The notes: generated by a model from the letters alone, not told the origin. A stretch of DNA of 64,000 nucleotides from Neobacillus sp. DY30 (GCF_030123065.1 NZ_CP126093.1:4036001-4100000), one strand, 5' to 3'. Positions 8,697 to 17,929 are shown, counted from the stretch's first letter. Numbers and translations: made by a program.

Positions 8697-8980
8697 AATT
8701 TCACATAAAATTATTTTAAAAAAATTCCCAACCTATTTTACACCATTTTACCTTATTAATGTTACAAAGAAATTTAATAAAAGTTACTTTTTATTTCAAA
8801 CAAATCACAATTTCAAAATAATAATAGTAATTTCCTATGCTTTTATGACTATTTTATTGGCAATAAATTCTATAACCTACTTTTATGACCTGATGATAAA
8901 AATCACATACACAAATGATGATTGATGATAGTATGCAGAGTAAGTTTTAAATTTTTAAACAAATGAAATGGGGTTATCAC
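8697..8980. other. AT-rich intergenic region
   Basis: About 285 bases between divergent genes. I see no small gene with a ribosome site, no terminator hairpin and no clear promoter hexamers; the region is simply very A/T-rich and should hold the promoters of both neighbours. Confidence 0.5.
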
Positions 8981-9949
8981 TTGAACTTTCCACAATTAAA
9001 AATTGCACATATCATGCCTAAGGTACCTATTTTCCAAGGCGGTATGGGAGTTGGTATATCACTGAGCAAGCTGGCTTCAGCCGTAGCCAATGCTGGCGGT
9101 GTTGGGATTATCTCTGGTACAGGTATTACAACGGATGAATTGCGGGATCATATTAGAAAAGCAAAAAGTCTAGTTCAAGGCACCGGATATATTGGCGTAA
9201 ATGTTTTATTTGCCATGAATGATTTTGCAGAAAAGATGAAGGCAGCACTTGAAGAAAAAGTGGATTTTATTATTTCAGGAGCCGGAATTTCAAGGGATAT
9301 GTATGCTTGGGGAAGACAGGCTGGCATTCCTGTCATTTCGATTGTTTCTTCAGCCAAACTAGCTAGGATTTCTGAAAAGCTTGGGGCTGCAGCAGTAGTG
9401 GTGGAGGGGTTTGAAGCTGGCGGACACCTTGGCACAGACAGACCGATGTTTGATATTCTTCCTGAAGTAGTGGAAACAGTATCCATCCCTGTCCTAGCTG
9501 CAGGTGGAATCATGACGGGAGAAGATATAGCTAAAGCCATTTCCATGGGGGCTGCCGGGGTTCAGATGGGCACAAGGTTTGTCGCAAGTGAAGAATGTGA
9601 TGCTCCGCTATCATTTAAACAAAAATATGTGGACGCTCGAAAAGAAGATACCTCACTGGTAAAAACAACCGTTGGCTTGCACGGCAGGGTAATCGTAAAT
9701 AACTTTGCAAAATTAATCAGCGGCACCGACAAATTAAAGATTGCAAAATGCCATGATTGTTTAAAAAATTGCTCTTATCGCTTCTGTACACTGGATTCCC
9801 TGCTTACAAGTATGGGAGGAGATGCGGAAAATGGACTTGTCTTTGCCGGTGCACGTGTCCATGAAATAAAGGACATTCTCCCTGTGCAACAAATAATAAA
9901 TAATCTGACATTTGAATATCAGAATGCTGTTACTAGTCAATATGATTAA
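8981..9949 (+). CDS. Nitronate monooxygenase family flavoprotein (NPD/FabK-like)
   Basis: About 322 residues with the FMN-binding TIM barrel of the 2-nitropropane dioxygenase/FabK family. Landmarks are PIFQGGMGVGISLSKLASAV, GYIGVNVL, VVVEGFEAGGHLG (with the conserved family His) and AAGGIMTGEDIAKAISMGAAGVQ (phosphate loop). A Cys cluster near the C-terminus (CHDCLKNCSYRFC) is unusual and could bind a metal or cluster. I prefer a TTG start at 8981 with GGGG seven bases upstream; an ATG at 8963 adds six residues but has no site. The oxidised substrate (nitronate or a fatty-acyl type) is not determinable. Confidence 0.78.
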   Translation: MNFPQLKIAHIMPKVPIFQGGMGVGISLSKLASAVANAGGVGIISGTGITTDELRDHIRKAKSLVQGTGYIGVNVLFAMNDFAEKMKAALEEKVDFIISGAGISRDMYAWGRQAGIPVISIVSSAKLARISEKLGAAAVVVEGFEAGGHLGTDRPMFDILPEVVETVSIPVLAAGGIMTGEDIAKAISMGAAGVQMGTRFVASEECDAPLSFKQKYVDARKEDTSLVKTTVGLHGRVIVNNFAKLISGTDKLKIAKCHDCLKNCSYRFCTLDSLLTSMGGDAENGLVFAGARVHEIKDILPVQQIINNLTFEYQNAVTSQYD

Positions 9950-9955
9950 TCCAAA

Positions 9956-9987
9956 AAGAGACAACCGAGTTTTCGGTTGTCTTCTTT
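9956..9987 (+). terminator. Intrinsic terminator
   Basis: GACAACCGA-GTTT-TCGGTTGTC followed by TTCTTT, serving the nitronate monooxygenase gene and facing the convergent nitroreductase. Confidence 0.85.
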
Positions 9988-9988
9988 G

Positions 9989-10474
9989 TTAAGGTAAATG
10001 TTTTATTTTGTTCTTGATGGATGTTCTTGGTTTTGGGTCTGGCACGATTTCAGGGTACCCAATTCCTAATACACCAACAAGCTCATAATTATTAGGAACT
10101 CCTAGAATTTCCCGATTCTTTGCAGTGATTCCGATGGATGACCAGAACGTACCGATACCCTCTGACCAGGCTGCTAAATTAAAGTTTTGCACAAAACAAG
10201 CTGTCGCCAACGCATTTTCCTCTTTTTCAACGGTGCTTGCCCCATGTTTGGATAATACAGCCATTAGTACAGGTGCATTCCCAAAATTTGTCTTATGATT
10301 CAGTTTTTCTCTTGTATCAGGACCTATAAAGTACACTTCCCATGGTTCTGTCATTCGATGATTTGGAGCCATCTTAGCTGCCTCCAGAAATGAATAGATT
10401 AAGTCTAGCTGCACAGTTTCGGATTTAAACTTTTTAATATTCCTCCTGCTTCTAATAATATCAAGGATATCCAT
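9989..10474 (-). CDS. Nitroreductase family FMN protein
   Basis: A 161-residue small member of the nitroreductase (NfsB/YdjA-like) family. The FMN-phosphate binding residues are in IIRSRRNIKKFK at the N-terminus. AAKMAPNHRMTEPWEVYFIG and LAAWSEGIGTFWSS are family segments. The dimeric fold usually uses 180-220 residues, so this is compact, like E. coli YdjA. AAAGGAGGGG precedes the ATG. The substrate is unknown; such enzymes reduce nitroaromatics, enones or quinones. Convergent with the flavoprotein at 8981. Confidence 0.82.
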   Translation of the reverse strand: MDILDIIRSRRNIKKFKSETVQLDLIYSFLEAAKMAPNHRMTEPWEVYFIGPDTREKLNHKTNFGNAPVLMAVLSKHGASTVEKEENALATACFVQNFNLAAWSEGIGTFWSSIGITAKNREILGVPNNYELVGVLGIGYPEIVPDPKPRTSIKNKIKHLP

Positions 10475-10636
10475 TTAAACCCCTCCTTTATATACCGAAA
10501 TAACGAGTGATTTTATTCACATTAATCTATCTTATGTTCTACTTTTTCAAAATATTTACTTAATCTTTATATTCTGTATGTAATAGGTAACTAATTCTTT
10601 AGACCTGAATATGATGTGTGCGAGGAGGCGAATATA

Positions 10637-10975
10637 ATGAATAATTATTACTATAGGCCCGATGAAAGTCTAGGATATCAAAGCCAAGAAGTTGGCGATT
10701 ATCGGGATATCTTGAATACCTGTCAGCGTTATATGAATTACCATGTTGTTGGTCAAATGAGGGATGGCACTCAAATGAATGGTATTCTTGAAGATATGGA
10801 TGACGAAGGCATTACGATGCTCGTTCCTGAGGATGTCGATGACGACTCCAATGATATGCGCTATGGCGGATATGGTGGATATGGCAGACGCAGATTCCGT
10901 CGCTTTAGGAGACGCCGCTTTCCATATGCTGTCTTTGTATTCCCATTTTTCTTTCCATATCCTTATTACTATTAA
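10637..10975 (+). CDS. Small protein with Arg-rich and Tyr/Phe-rich C-terminus
   Basis: A 112-residue protein of unknown function. The middle section (YHVVGQMRDGTQMNGILEDM ... ITMLVPED) reads like a small Sm-type beta barrel, then an Asp-rich stretch, then GGYGGYGRRRFRRFRRRRFP and an aromatic tail FPFFFPYPYYY. This composition resembles spore-coat or surface-interacting proteins of Bacillus, which is inference only. GAGGAGGCG lies before the ATG at 10637. It is a single gene with its own terminator. Confidence 0.75.
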   Translation: MNNYYYRPDESLGYQSQEVGDYRDILNTCQRYMNYHVVGQMRDGTQMNGILEDMDDEGITMLVPEDVDDDSNDMRYGGYGGYGRRRFRRFRRRRFPYAVFVFPFFFPYPYYY

Positions 10976-10982
10976 TGTATAG

Positions 10983-11011
10983 AAAGCTCACCAATCCGGT
11001 GAGCTTTTTGG
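10983..11011 (+). terminator. Intrinsic terminator
   Basis: AAAGCTCACC-AATCC-GGTGAGCTTTTT, directly after the small gene. Confidence 0.9.
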
Positions 11012-11740
11012 TTAGTATTCTTTTGTTCCTTCTAATTGATAATTGTGCTGAATATCACCCTTACCTAAACTAAACAAACCTTTCTTAAAACCAAGTACAA
11101 CGAAAAATAGCGCTTGGGCAAAGAAGAAAACCCCCCACCCTTGAGCCGGAATAAAACCTGTTAACTGAGATAGATTGGTTGCGTCTCCAGCTGCATGCGG
11201 CTGTATCATACTGATGATGAGTATATCATATGCTGTACTGACAGATTCCACTAATAATACTGAGGCTATTAACAATACCAGGTTATGAATTACCTTTTTA
11301 CTCCCTTTAATTAGCACCGCTAGAAATAATAGCCCGAAAGATGCAAGCCAGAATAAACCATAGGGATTGCGCACCCATAATATCAAATTAATGATGATGA
11401 CTCCCAATAGCAAATCGACAAAAAGTATATGTTTTTTCTTTTTAATTAGCAAAAAAGATGCGTATGCAAGGAACGAAGCGATTGTATACCCTGCTGCACA
11501 AGTTATGAAATTAATAATCCAAACCGATTCTGTTCCGTGTGTTACTCCATCCGCATTCATGTACAATGATATCGATTCTATATTTCCTCCAATTAGAGCA
11601 ATAAACGCGTGACCAGATTCATGGATCACCGTATTAATGATTCTAAAATAATCACCAATTAGTGGAATTTTAACTAAAACGAGTGCCAACCCAATGAAGA
11701 GGAAAAATTTCATACTAAGTTTTTCTTTTAAATAACCCAA
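11012..11740 (-). CDS. M50-type membrane metallopeptidase
   Basis: About 242 residues with six or so membrane segments. The zinc motif HESGHAFIALIGG (HExxH) is near residue 45; the family's second motif (normally NPDG-like) may be RNPYG. M50B proteins of this kind in Firmicutes are poorly characterised site-2-protease relatives, placed within the membrane. I prefer a TTG start at 11740 because AGAGGGG sits about nine bases upstream; an ATG at 11785 has no convincing site. No anti-sigma factor neighbour is present. Confidence 0.75.
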   Translation of the reverse strand: MGYLKEKLSMKFFLFIGLALVLVKIPLIGDYFRIINTVIHESGHAFIALIGGNIESISLYMNADGVTHGTESVWIINFITCAAGYTIASFLAYASFLLIKKKKHILFVDLLLGVIIINLILWVRNPYGLFWLASFGLLFLAVLIKGSKKVIHNLVLLIASVLLVESVSTAYDILIISMIQPHAAGDATNLSQLTGFIPAQGWGVFFFAQALFFVVLGFKKGLFSLGKGDIQHNYQLEGTKEY

Positions 11741-11867
11741 TTTACCTTTCCCCTCTTTTCTTTCATTGTCAATATTTATTACCATTTTATCATTTTTCTT
11801 TATTTTCTGAAAATATTCACTCCCTTAAGTTGCTGCTAATAGGAAGATTACTCTCACAATATACAAA

Positions 11868-11901
11868 AAAGCGCCGGGCACCTTGGTGCCTAGCACTCAT
11901 T
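11868..11901 (-). terminator. Terminator at the end of the catabolic operon
   Basis: Minus-strand AGTGCTAGGCACC-AAGG-TGCCCGGCGCT followed by T6. It ends the ten-gene transcript that starts upstream of the cupin gene. Confidence 0.88.
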
Positions 11902-11902
11902 C

Positions 11903-12892
11903 TTAAGAATCAAATCTTTCAAGTAATTCTATGATTACTTTAAAGTCCGAAGTGGTATCCATATAAGCATATCTGCCTTTCCCATTATAGAAATTACCAG
12001 TTTGAATAACTGGATAACCCATATCCTCTAGCAGCTTAATTTTTTCCTCCATATTTTTTATAACAAACGAAATATGGTAAACACCTTCCCCATGCATTTC
12101 AAGATGCATTTTCCATGTACTTGGGGATTTACCAGGTTCAATTAATTCAATTTGAAGCAGCGGGGTGTTAATAAACATATATTTAGAATCCCCTTCGGTT
12201 GCCTTTCCTTCAAAAACAACGTTAGTTAGCTCACTCGGTCCGGATTGAATCACTTGAGGTTTTTCAACCCCTAGCAGTTTACAGTAAGCTGCTGCTGCTG
12301 CATCGAGATCTTTTACAACAATCGCCAGTTGTTCCACTTTGCTAGTACCGAGTAAAGGTTCATAAGATTCTTTGCTTGGCTCTGTATCTCGTGGTTCTGC
12401 ACTTTCAAGAAGTTCAACCAGTGTCTTATGATCATTCAAGGTATCAATATATACATATCTGCCGTCACTAGAAGTAAATTCCCCACTTTGCAGTAAAGGA
12501 TAGCCATTTTCCGCAAAAACAGAAAGTTTATCCTTAATACAATCAACATCAAAAGCAATATGATGGATTCCTTCTCCAACTGTATCTAAAAATTCACGCA
12601 TTGTACCAGGTTCTTCATTTGGTTCAATTAGTTCAAATTGCACGGTTTGTGTATTCATAAACACTAATTTACTTCGAGAATTTGTTGGCTTGCCGCGATA
12701 AACCACTTTGGAAACATCACTATCACCTGTTAAGAACCATGCTGGTTTTGGAATCCCGAGAAGTTTAGCAAACGATTCTGATGTCTTCTCAATATCATGA
12801 ACAACAAATGCGAGTTGATTGATTTCATTATTTCCAGCCAATGGCTTCTTTTCTGTTAGCGATTCATTCACAAATGGCACCTCAATTCCCAT
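11903..12892 (-). CDS. Two-domain VOC (glyoxalase/bleomycin-resistance fold) protein
   Basis: 329 residues made of two homologous VOC modules (about 22-165 and 185-326), each starting (I/V)xQLAxVVxD and containing GEG(I/V)xHI(A/S)F and a late K-x-x-(V/I)-E-L-L-E. The Gln in the first position replaces the His usual in methylmalonyl-CoA epimerase and extradiol dioxygenases; the later His and Glu remain, so metal binding is plausible but altered. It is the last gene of the catabolic operon, five bases after the dihydrodiol dehydrogenase. A ring-cleavage, isomerase or epimerase role is inferred from context. The ribosome site overlaps the preceding stop, which suggests translational coupling. 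Confidence 0.82.
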   Translation of the reverse strand: MGIEVPFVNESLTEKKPLAGNNEINQLAFVVHDIEKTSESFAKLLGIPKPAWFLTGDSDVSKVVYRGKPTNSRSKLVFMNTQTVQFELIEPNEEPGTMREFLDTVGEGIHHIAFDVDCIKDKLSVFAENGYPLLQSGEFTSSDGRYVYIDTLNDHKTLVELLESAEPRDTEPSKESYEPLLGTSKVEQLAIVVKDLDAAAAAYCKLLGVEKPQVIQSGPSELTNVVFEGKATEGDSKYMFINTPLLQIELIEPGKSPSTWKMHLEMHGEGVYHISFVIKNMEEKIKLLEDMGYPVIQTGNFYNGKGRYAYMDTTSDFKVIIELLERFDS

Positions 12893-12897
12893 TTTTA

Positions 12898-13683
12898 TCA
12901 GCCTAATCCACGGACAGATAAGCCTCCATCACTCGAGATCACTTCTCCTGTTATGGCCCTTGCATTATCCGAAGCAAGCAGCAAATAAGCTCCTACATGG
13001 TCTTCAGAAGTCATTGCAATCCGAAGCGGGTTTCGTGATTTTATACTTTTTTCCTTTGCCTCGTTATCTACCGATTTTACAAATGGCTGCAGCGGAGAAA
13101 TAACATTTAGGGCTGTCAACGTTCCTCCCGGAGCAACAGCATTCACTCTTATGTCAGGAGCCAGCTCAAATGCAAGCTGGCGCATTAAGCCAATTTGTGC
13201 GTGTTTACTGGCGGTATACCAGACTCCTCCTCCATCAGGATAGAATCCTGCACCTGACACAGTGAAAATCATATTACCGCCTGTTTTCTTCAATTCCTCC
13301 ACTGACGCCTTGGCCCCATTGAAATATCCTTTTACATTGATGTCAAACAGGACGTCATATGCATTTGACATTGCTTCGGGAGTAACAGTCTGAAATTTAG
13401 CAAACCCGTCAAACACACCTGCATTCGCAACAAAGACATCTAACTTACCATATGCTTCGACTGCCATTCGAACTGCATCAGCATGTGCTTGATAATTCGT
13501 AACATCACCCTCGATACATTGTACAGAATCACCAAACTGCTGCTTTAATTGGTTCAATCCCACTAATGATCTATCGAGAACAGTAAGCACTGCTCCTTCT
13601 TTTACAAAAGCCTCTGTTACAGCCTTTCCGATACCAGAGGCACCACCAGTTAAATATACTGATTTACCATGTAACTGAGCCAT
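12898..13683 (-). CDS. cis-Dihydrodiol dehydrogenase-type SDR (BphB/HcaB-like)
   Basis: 261 residues, classical SDR. The NAD-binding TGGASGIG is at 12-19, and the catalytic Ser143, Tyr156 and Lys160 (YTASK) are intact. The C-terminal SSDGGLSVRGLG resembles the GGxGVRG ending of biphenyl or phenylpropionate cis-dihydrodiol dehydrogenases. It would re-aromatise the diol made by the Rieske dioxygenase encoded just upstream, giving a catechol. Start at 13683, ten bases after AGGAG; an upstream in-frame extension is rejected because it lies over the previous gene's stop region. Substrate specificity is not readable. Confidence 0.85.
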   Translation of the reverse strand: MAQLHGKSVYLTGGASGIGKAVTEAFVKEGAVLTVLDRSLVGLNQLKQQFGDSVQCIEGDVTNYQAHADAVRMAVEAYGKLDVFVANAGVFDGFAKFQTVTPEAMSNAYDVLFDINVKGYFNGAKASVEELKKTGGNMIFTVSGAGFYPDGGGVWYTASKHAQIGLMRQLAFELAPDIRVNAVAPGGTLTALNVISPLQPFVKSVDNEAKEKSIKSRNPLRIAMTSEDHVGAYLLLASDNARAITGEVISSDGGLSVRGLG

Positions 13684-13705
13684 ATAACACTGCTCCTTCC
13701 TGCTA

Positions 13706-14215
13706 CTAAACAAAGATAGCTAGATTTCGTGTATTAATCGTCGTTTGATCAACAATGAAAAAGCGTTTTGAAAGCTTCCATTCTCCATATTCAAAAATAA
13801 ATTCATCTTGTCGTTCACCGGATATTAAATCGTGATGAATATCTGTGCTTCGGCTCCGATAAATCATTAAATAACTGTTAACAACTGCCTTTTCCTTAGG
13901 TACGTAATCAAGCAGCCTGACATTATTGACTAGCCGTCTAGTTCGTGAAGGTGGAATTTCTGCCCATGCATAATCCGTTTTTAGACGATCCACACGAATC
14001 TTCAATAGTTCAATATCATCATCAAACGCAAACATATCCAACGCATAATCGGGGCGTTCTATCCCCTCTTTATTAACGCGAACCGGCATTTGATATTTTA
14101 AAGATGGGTGCATTAAACTAAACCATCCATCAAAATCTATATCATCTAACAGTTTAGCTTCACGATAGAGCCATTGTTCAAACTCGTATGTTGCTAGCAT
14201 CTTTTCAATTGTCAT
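13706..14215 (-). CDS. Ring-hydroxylating dioxygenase, beta subunit
   Basis: 169 residues with the SnoaL/NTF2-like cone fold of the small subunit of Rieske ring-hydroxylating dioxygenases. Typical segments are EQWLYREAKLLDDIDFDGW, YALDMFAFDDDIELLKIRVD and SRTRRLVNNVRL. The subunit is structural in an alpha3beta3 enzyme. It lies 60 bases downstream of the alpha gene in the same operon, with GGGAG before the ATG. The pairing with an alpha subunit makes the call firm. Confidence 0.93.
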   Translation of the reverse strand: MTIEKMLATYEFEQWLYREAKLLDDIDFDGWFSLMHPSLKYQMPVRVNKEGIERPDYALDMFAFDDDIELLKIRVDRLKTDYAWAEIPPSRTRRLVNNVRLLDYVPKEKAVVNSYLMIYRSRSTDIHHDLISGERQDEFIFEYGEWKLSKRFFIVDQTTINTRNLAIFV

Positions 14216-14275
14216 AACTTCTCCCTCAATCCTTTGCTAGTTTTTTATAAAGGTCTGAAAAGTGTGAGAGCAATC

Positions 14276-15580
14276 TCATTTTGTCATTAAGTCAAGCCAA
14301 TACCGATAAAAATTTCGTTGATTTGCTTCTGTGAATTTATCATCGTATACTACTCCAGGGCCAACAAATTCTGTTACTGGTTTACGGTGCAAGCCCATCG
14401 TATAGTTAAATGTAAGCTGTTTCATTAATGGCATCGTGCCAGACGCTGCTGCAGTAATATCAGTAAACACTTCCGTATCATCCTGTTCAAAAATACCAGA
14501 AGGGCTAAATGTTAGAATAAATGACTCCCTTGAACGTCTTTTCCAATCCTCTGGGGCATTTTTCTCCACTAAGAACCAAGTAATCACTTCCATTTTATCT
14601 ACTGAAATAGGTCTCCAAATTCGCATAGAGGTATTAGAGATTAACTGTCCTTTAATTTTTGTATGAGAAATTAAAAACGATAGGTTAGGAAAGATGTTTC
14701 CAATCATATTTTTAAGATTTGATAGAACCTCATATTGTTCTTCTGTTAAATTGGATTTGAATTCTTCTTTTAATTCCTCTGGGAAGGCAAAGTCTGGATT
14801 TGGTGTACCCAGGTTTAAACCATGCCCGTTGGTTGTGTGGATTTGATAACCTTTTTTCGAGTACGTTGCACTTGGTACCATTCCTAATTTTGCAATAGAT
14901 CCATGAGTAACCATCGTATGATAGGAATCACCTACGAAGTTATCAGCTCCGATTTTCCAATTAGAGTGAATGACGAATCTTTGCGGCGGTCCCATTACTT
15001 CCATTTCTGCTCTTCCTGCGAATATATCAATATACCATTTAAAATCACCTAAAAATGCCTCTAAAGACTCTGCTTCATCATTCCAAGTGCCAAATAATAA
15101 TCCTTTGTATGACTCTACTCTAATTTTGTGTAAACCCAGCTGGGATTTATCTAGACTATCCCCGTAAATGTCCTTTTGTAGTGGAACACCCACACAATCT
15201 CCATTGTTTTTAAAATTAAATCCGTGGTAGGGACACGTAAATAAAGACTTATTCCCTGCGTCAGCTCGGCAAAGCTTCATTCCTCGGTGTGTACACATAT
15301 TATACAAGCCGCGAATTTGGTTATCAGTACCTCGAGAAATAATGACAGAATAGCCAGCCACATCTCTAGTGATGAAGTCATTTTTGTTAGGTATTTCTGA
15401 TTCGTGTCCAATGAATATCCAAGTTTTTAAAAATACTTTTTGGTGCTCTAAATCATATATGGTTGGATCACCTAGAAGATAGGCAGGAATAGACCCAGTT
15501 TCAGGTTGAACGGTTTCATTTAAGTATTCAATTGCTTCCTTTTTAGACATTTCTTCTAAATTTATGTTCGTTTTATACAT
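14276..15580 (-). CDS. Ring-hydroxylating dioxygenase, Rieske alpha subunit
   Basis: 434 residues. The Rieske [2Fe-2S] ligands are Cys96-x-His98 and Cys116-x2-His119 (CTHRG ... CPYHGF). The mononuclear iron site has Asp218-x2-His221-x4-His226 in GDSYHTMVTH, and Asp213 is the likely electron bridge. It would add O2 across an aromatic ring to give a cis-dihydrodiol. Size and motifs suit group III/IV enzymes (phenylpropionate, biphenyl or naphthalene type), but the substrate cannot be deduced. No ferredoxin or ferredoxin reductase gene is found anywhere in the window. GGGGG precedes the ATG. Confidence 0.94.
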   Translation of the reverse strand: MYKTNINLEEMSKKEAIEYLNETVQPETGSIPAYLLGDPTIYDLEHQKVFLKTWIFIGHESEIPNKNDFITRDVAGYSVIISRGTDNQIRGLYNMCTHRGMKLCRADAGNKSLFTCPYHGFNFKNNGDCVGVPLQKDIYGDSLDKSQLGLHKIRVESYKGLLFGTWNDEAESLEAFLGDFKWYIDIFAGRAEMEVMGPPQRFVIHSNWKIGADNFVGDSYHTMVTHGSIAKLGMVPSATYSKKGYQIHTTNGHGLNLGTPNPDFAFPEELKEEFKSNLTEEQYEVLSNLKNMIGNIFPNLSFLISHTKIKGQLISNTSMRIWRPISVDKMEVITWFLVEKNAPEDWKRRSRESFILTFSPSGIFEQDDTEVFTDITAAASGTMPLMKQLTFNYTMGLHRKPVTEFVGPGVVYDDKFTEANQRNFYRYWLDLMTK

Positions 15581-15671
15581 GCCTAATCCCCCTAAACATA
15601 GATTGGTGCTGCCTCATTCAGGGGAAAAAGTAATTCAAACGTTTGCCCCTGGATGTTATTGATAATATTTT

Positions 15672-16454
15672 TTAGCCAACTTGGATTACCGCATCTTTAT
15701 TTTTTAATGATGATAAAACACTCAGTGCTGCCAAGTAACTTGTTTTTGGATTGTTCGGCATTGGATCATTCTCAACCTTGATACTTAGATCTCCAAATGA
15801 ACCTTTTGCTTCAATACAATGACTATTTTTTTTAATACATGGGTCAGATATAATTTTAACTCTGGTTTTATCTGGTCCTAAACCTGCAAGAGATAAAATG
15901 ATTGACACATTGATGTTTTTCGGAAAAAGCTCAATGGCCTCTTTCGCTGACCCCTCAAAAAGTACTTGCTCTTTATCCAAAGGTGCGCCTGGTAAAGCCT
16001 GAGGAGGCTTCCTTGTAATAATCGAAACACTTTCGAGTTCACCATTAGATTTCGCTGCCTTTAATACATCTAAACCACCGATTGCACCCGAGGGGAGATG
16101 GATTTTCTTCCCATTAACCTTACAAATTTCCTCAAGTGATTGAATGAAATTCAAATCACTAAGAGCACCTACACTGCTTAACACTAAATCCTTTCCACTG
16201 CTTAGAATGGATGAAGCATTTTGTTTTACCACTTCAACTGTAGCCGCCTCGACTACTAAATCTACATCTGATTGTAGAAGTGATTCAATATTCTCAAAGA
16301 CTGCAGTATCATATTCAGCTGCTAGCTGCTGAGCAGATGTTGGATTGCGTGTATAGATACCGATAATTTTGGAATCTTCCAGAAGTTTATGGGTATTTAT
16401 ACTTTGAAGTAGGAATTTGCCAATGTTCCCGCAGCCGATTAATCCGATTTTCAT
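15672..16454 (-). CDS. Aspartate dehydrogenase-like NAD(P) protein (DUF108/NadX family)
   Basis: 260 residues. The N-terminal Rossmann motif is GLIGCGNIG; the middle has DLVVEAATVEVVKQNA and LPSGAIGGLDVLKAA, and later KNINVSIILSLAGLG, all typical of the L-aspartate dehydrogenase (DUF108) family. No nadA, nadB or nadC lies nearby, so an NAD-biosynthetic role is unlikely here. Placement between an aldehyde dehydrogenase and a Rieske dioxygenase suggests an oxidoreductase acting on an amino or keto acid intermediate. AAGGAGGAAA precedes the ATG. From memory, P. aeruginosa PA3505 is an AspDH in a similar aldehyde-dehydrogenase/decarboxylase/IclR cluster; this was not checked. Confidence 0.8.
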   Translation of the reverse strand: MKIGLIGCGNIGKFLLQSINTHKLLEDSKIIGIYTRNPTSAQQLAAEYDTAVFENIESLLQSDVDLVVEAATVEVVKQNASSILSSGKDLVLSSVGALSDLNFIQSLEEICKVNGKKIHLPSGAIGGLDVLKAAKSNGELESVSIITRKPPQALPGAPLDKEQVLFEGSAKEAIELFPKNINVSIILSLAGLGPDKTRVKIISDPCIKKNSHCIEAKGSFGDLSIKVENDPMPNNPKTSYLAALSVLSSLKNKDAVIQVG

Positions 16455-16471
16455 CTGAAGTTTCCTCCTTC

Positions 16472-17917
16472 TCAGTTGGCAAACCCATAGGAATCTGCAA
16501 AATATTCTAACCCACAGTGCCTTACTTCACGAGATAGTCCACTTTCTTTTAGCCCTGGGAAATCAAGATGGAGGTCTTGAAAAACTGTATGGTTATTATG
16601 AAAAACAGCTCCTGCTTCTAATTGGTCTGCTAATTGGATTGCCAGTTCTTCATCCTCAGTCCAAACCGATGCTCTTAAGCCGAATTCACTATCATTTGCA
16701 AGCTTGACGGCATCGTCTAAATTTGAGAAAGGCAAAATAGGAATGACAGGACCAAATTGTTCTGCACGTACAATCTCACTATTTTGATCTGTACCTGTAA
16801 TAATCGTTGGCAATATAAAGTACCCTTTATCCCATGATTCCGGATCTATCTGAATTCCAGCTGAAATGATAGTTGCACCCGAATCCGCAGCACGTTCAAT
16901 TAAACCTTTTACATAGTCATATTGCGATTTATTATTTAATGGTCCCATTTCAACATCAGGCTGAATACCATTCCCAATCCTAATTCTTTGAAATTCTTTC
17001 TTTAGTTTTTGTACGACCTCTTCATATCTTGATTCATGTACATAAATCCTTTTTATAGCTGAGCATACTTGGCCTGCAGCACGAAGTACACCGAACCGAA
17101 GACGTTTAATACTGTCTTCATCAAGATTGGCATCCTCCAGAATAATGGCTGCGTCATTTCCGCCCAGTTCCATATAGAGGTTCTTAACTGTACCTGAAGC
17201 TGCACGCATGATCTCTTTTCCAGTTTCAGTACTGCCCACGAAAGCAATCGTCTTTACTCTTGGGTCAGAACAAAGCGACTCACCAATCACCCTGCCCGAA
17301 CCTGTTACGACATTGATAACTCCTGCAGGAAAATAGGAAGCTACCACCTTTAAAAACGACATAATTGTCAGAGGACAATTTGTAGCTGGCTTAACCACTA
17401 CCGTGTTTCCTGTCAACACAGCAGGAATCACTCGCTTAAAAGTTAAAATCATTGGGGAGTTCCATGGTGAAATAACAGCAGTGACACCGCGTGCACGTTT
17501 TCGGATTTGCACCTTTTGATTACCTTTCAAAACTTCAGGTTTCCACCATTCGAGAAGTTCATCTGCTGCTTGGTGCATAATATCTACACAGCGCAGCAAA
17601 TCTTTCTTTGCCTCCACTAGTACTTTTCCATTCTCACGTACTAGCAATGTTACATTCTCTTCAACTAGTGCTTTTATTTCTTCAGCTGCCAAGTGCATAT
17701 TGCTAGCCCGTTCCTCAATATCACTACGGGACCAGGATTCGTAAGCCTTTTCAGCTGTAGTAATCGCATGGGCAACATCTGATGCAGAACATAAAGCCAC
17801 TTCCCCGACAATTTCATTTATATTTGCAGGATTAATGACATTGGTTTTTTTAGCTGCTTCATACCAATTGCCACCAATCAAGTATTTACCTGAAACAAAT
17901 GGATATGTTGATATCAT
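16472..17917 (-). CDS. Aldehyde dehydrogenase (NAD(P)+) of the catabolic operon
   Basis: 481 residues, full-length ALDH superfamily. The general base is Glu250 in MELGGND, the nucleophile Cys285 is in GQVCSA, and the cofactor-binding FVGSTETGK and PWNSP segments are present. It oxidises an aldehyde to an acid. In a meta-cleavage pathway the candidate substrate is a semialdehyde or the product of the neighbouring ThDP decarboxylase. It lies 12 bases after the ThDP gene and 17 before the AspDH-like gene, with a strong GGGGGG site. Confidence 0.9.
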   Translation of the reverse strand: MISTYPFVSGKYLIGGNWYEAAKKTNVINPANINEIVGEVALCSASDVAHAITTAEKAYESWSRSDIEERASNMHLAAEEIKALVEENVTLLVRENGKVLVEAKKDLLRCVDIMHQAADELLEWWKPEVLKGNQKVQIRKRARGVTAVISPWNSPMILTFKRVIPAVLTGNTVVVKPATNCPLTIMSFLKVVASYFPAGVINVVTGSGRVIGESLCSDPRVKTIAFVGSTETGKEIMRAASGTVKNLYMELGGNDAAIILEDANLDEDSIKRLRFGVLRAAGQVCSAIKRIYVHESRYEEVVQKLKKEFQRIRIGNGIQPDVEMGPLNNKSQYDYVKGLIERAADSGATIISAGIQIDPESWDKGYFILPTIITGTDQNSEIVRAEQFGPVIPILPFSNLDDAVKLANDSEFGLRASVWTEDEELAIQLADQLEAGAVFHNNHTVFQDLHLDFPGLKESGLSREVRHCGLEYFADSYGFAN

Positions 17918-17929
17918 TCTTTTCCCCCC

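Noticed and set aside
8638..8925. 95-codon plus-strand frame
   Set aside because: It begins inside the acyltransferase gene and runs into AT-rich intergenic DNA; low-complexity composition and no ribosome site.
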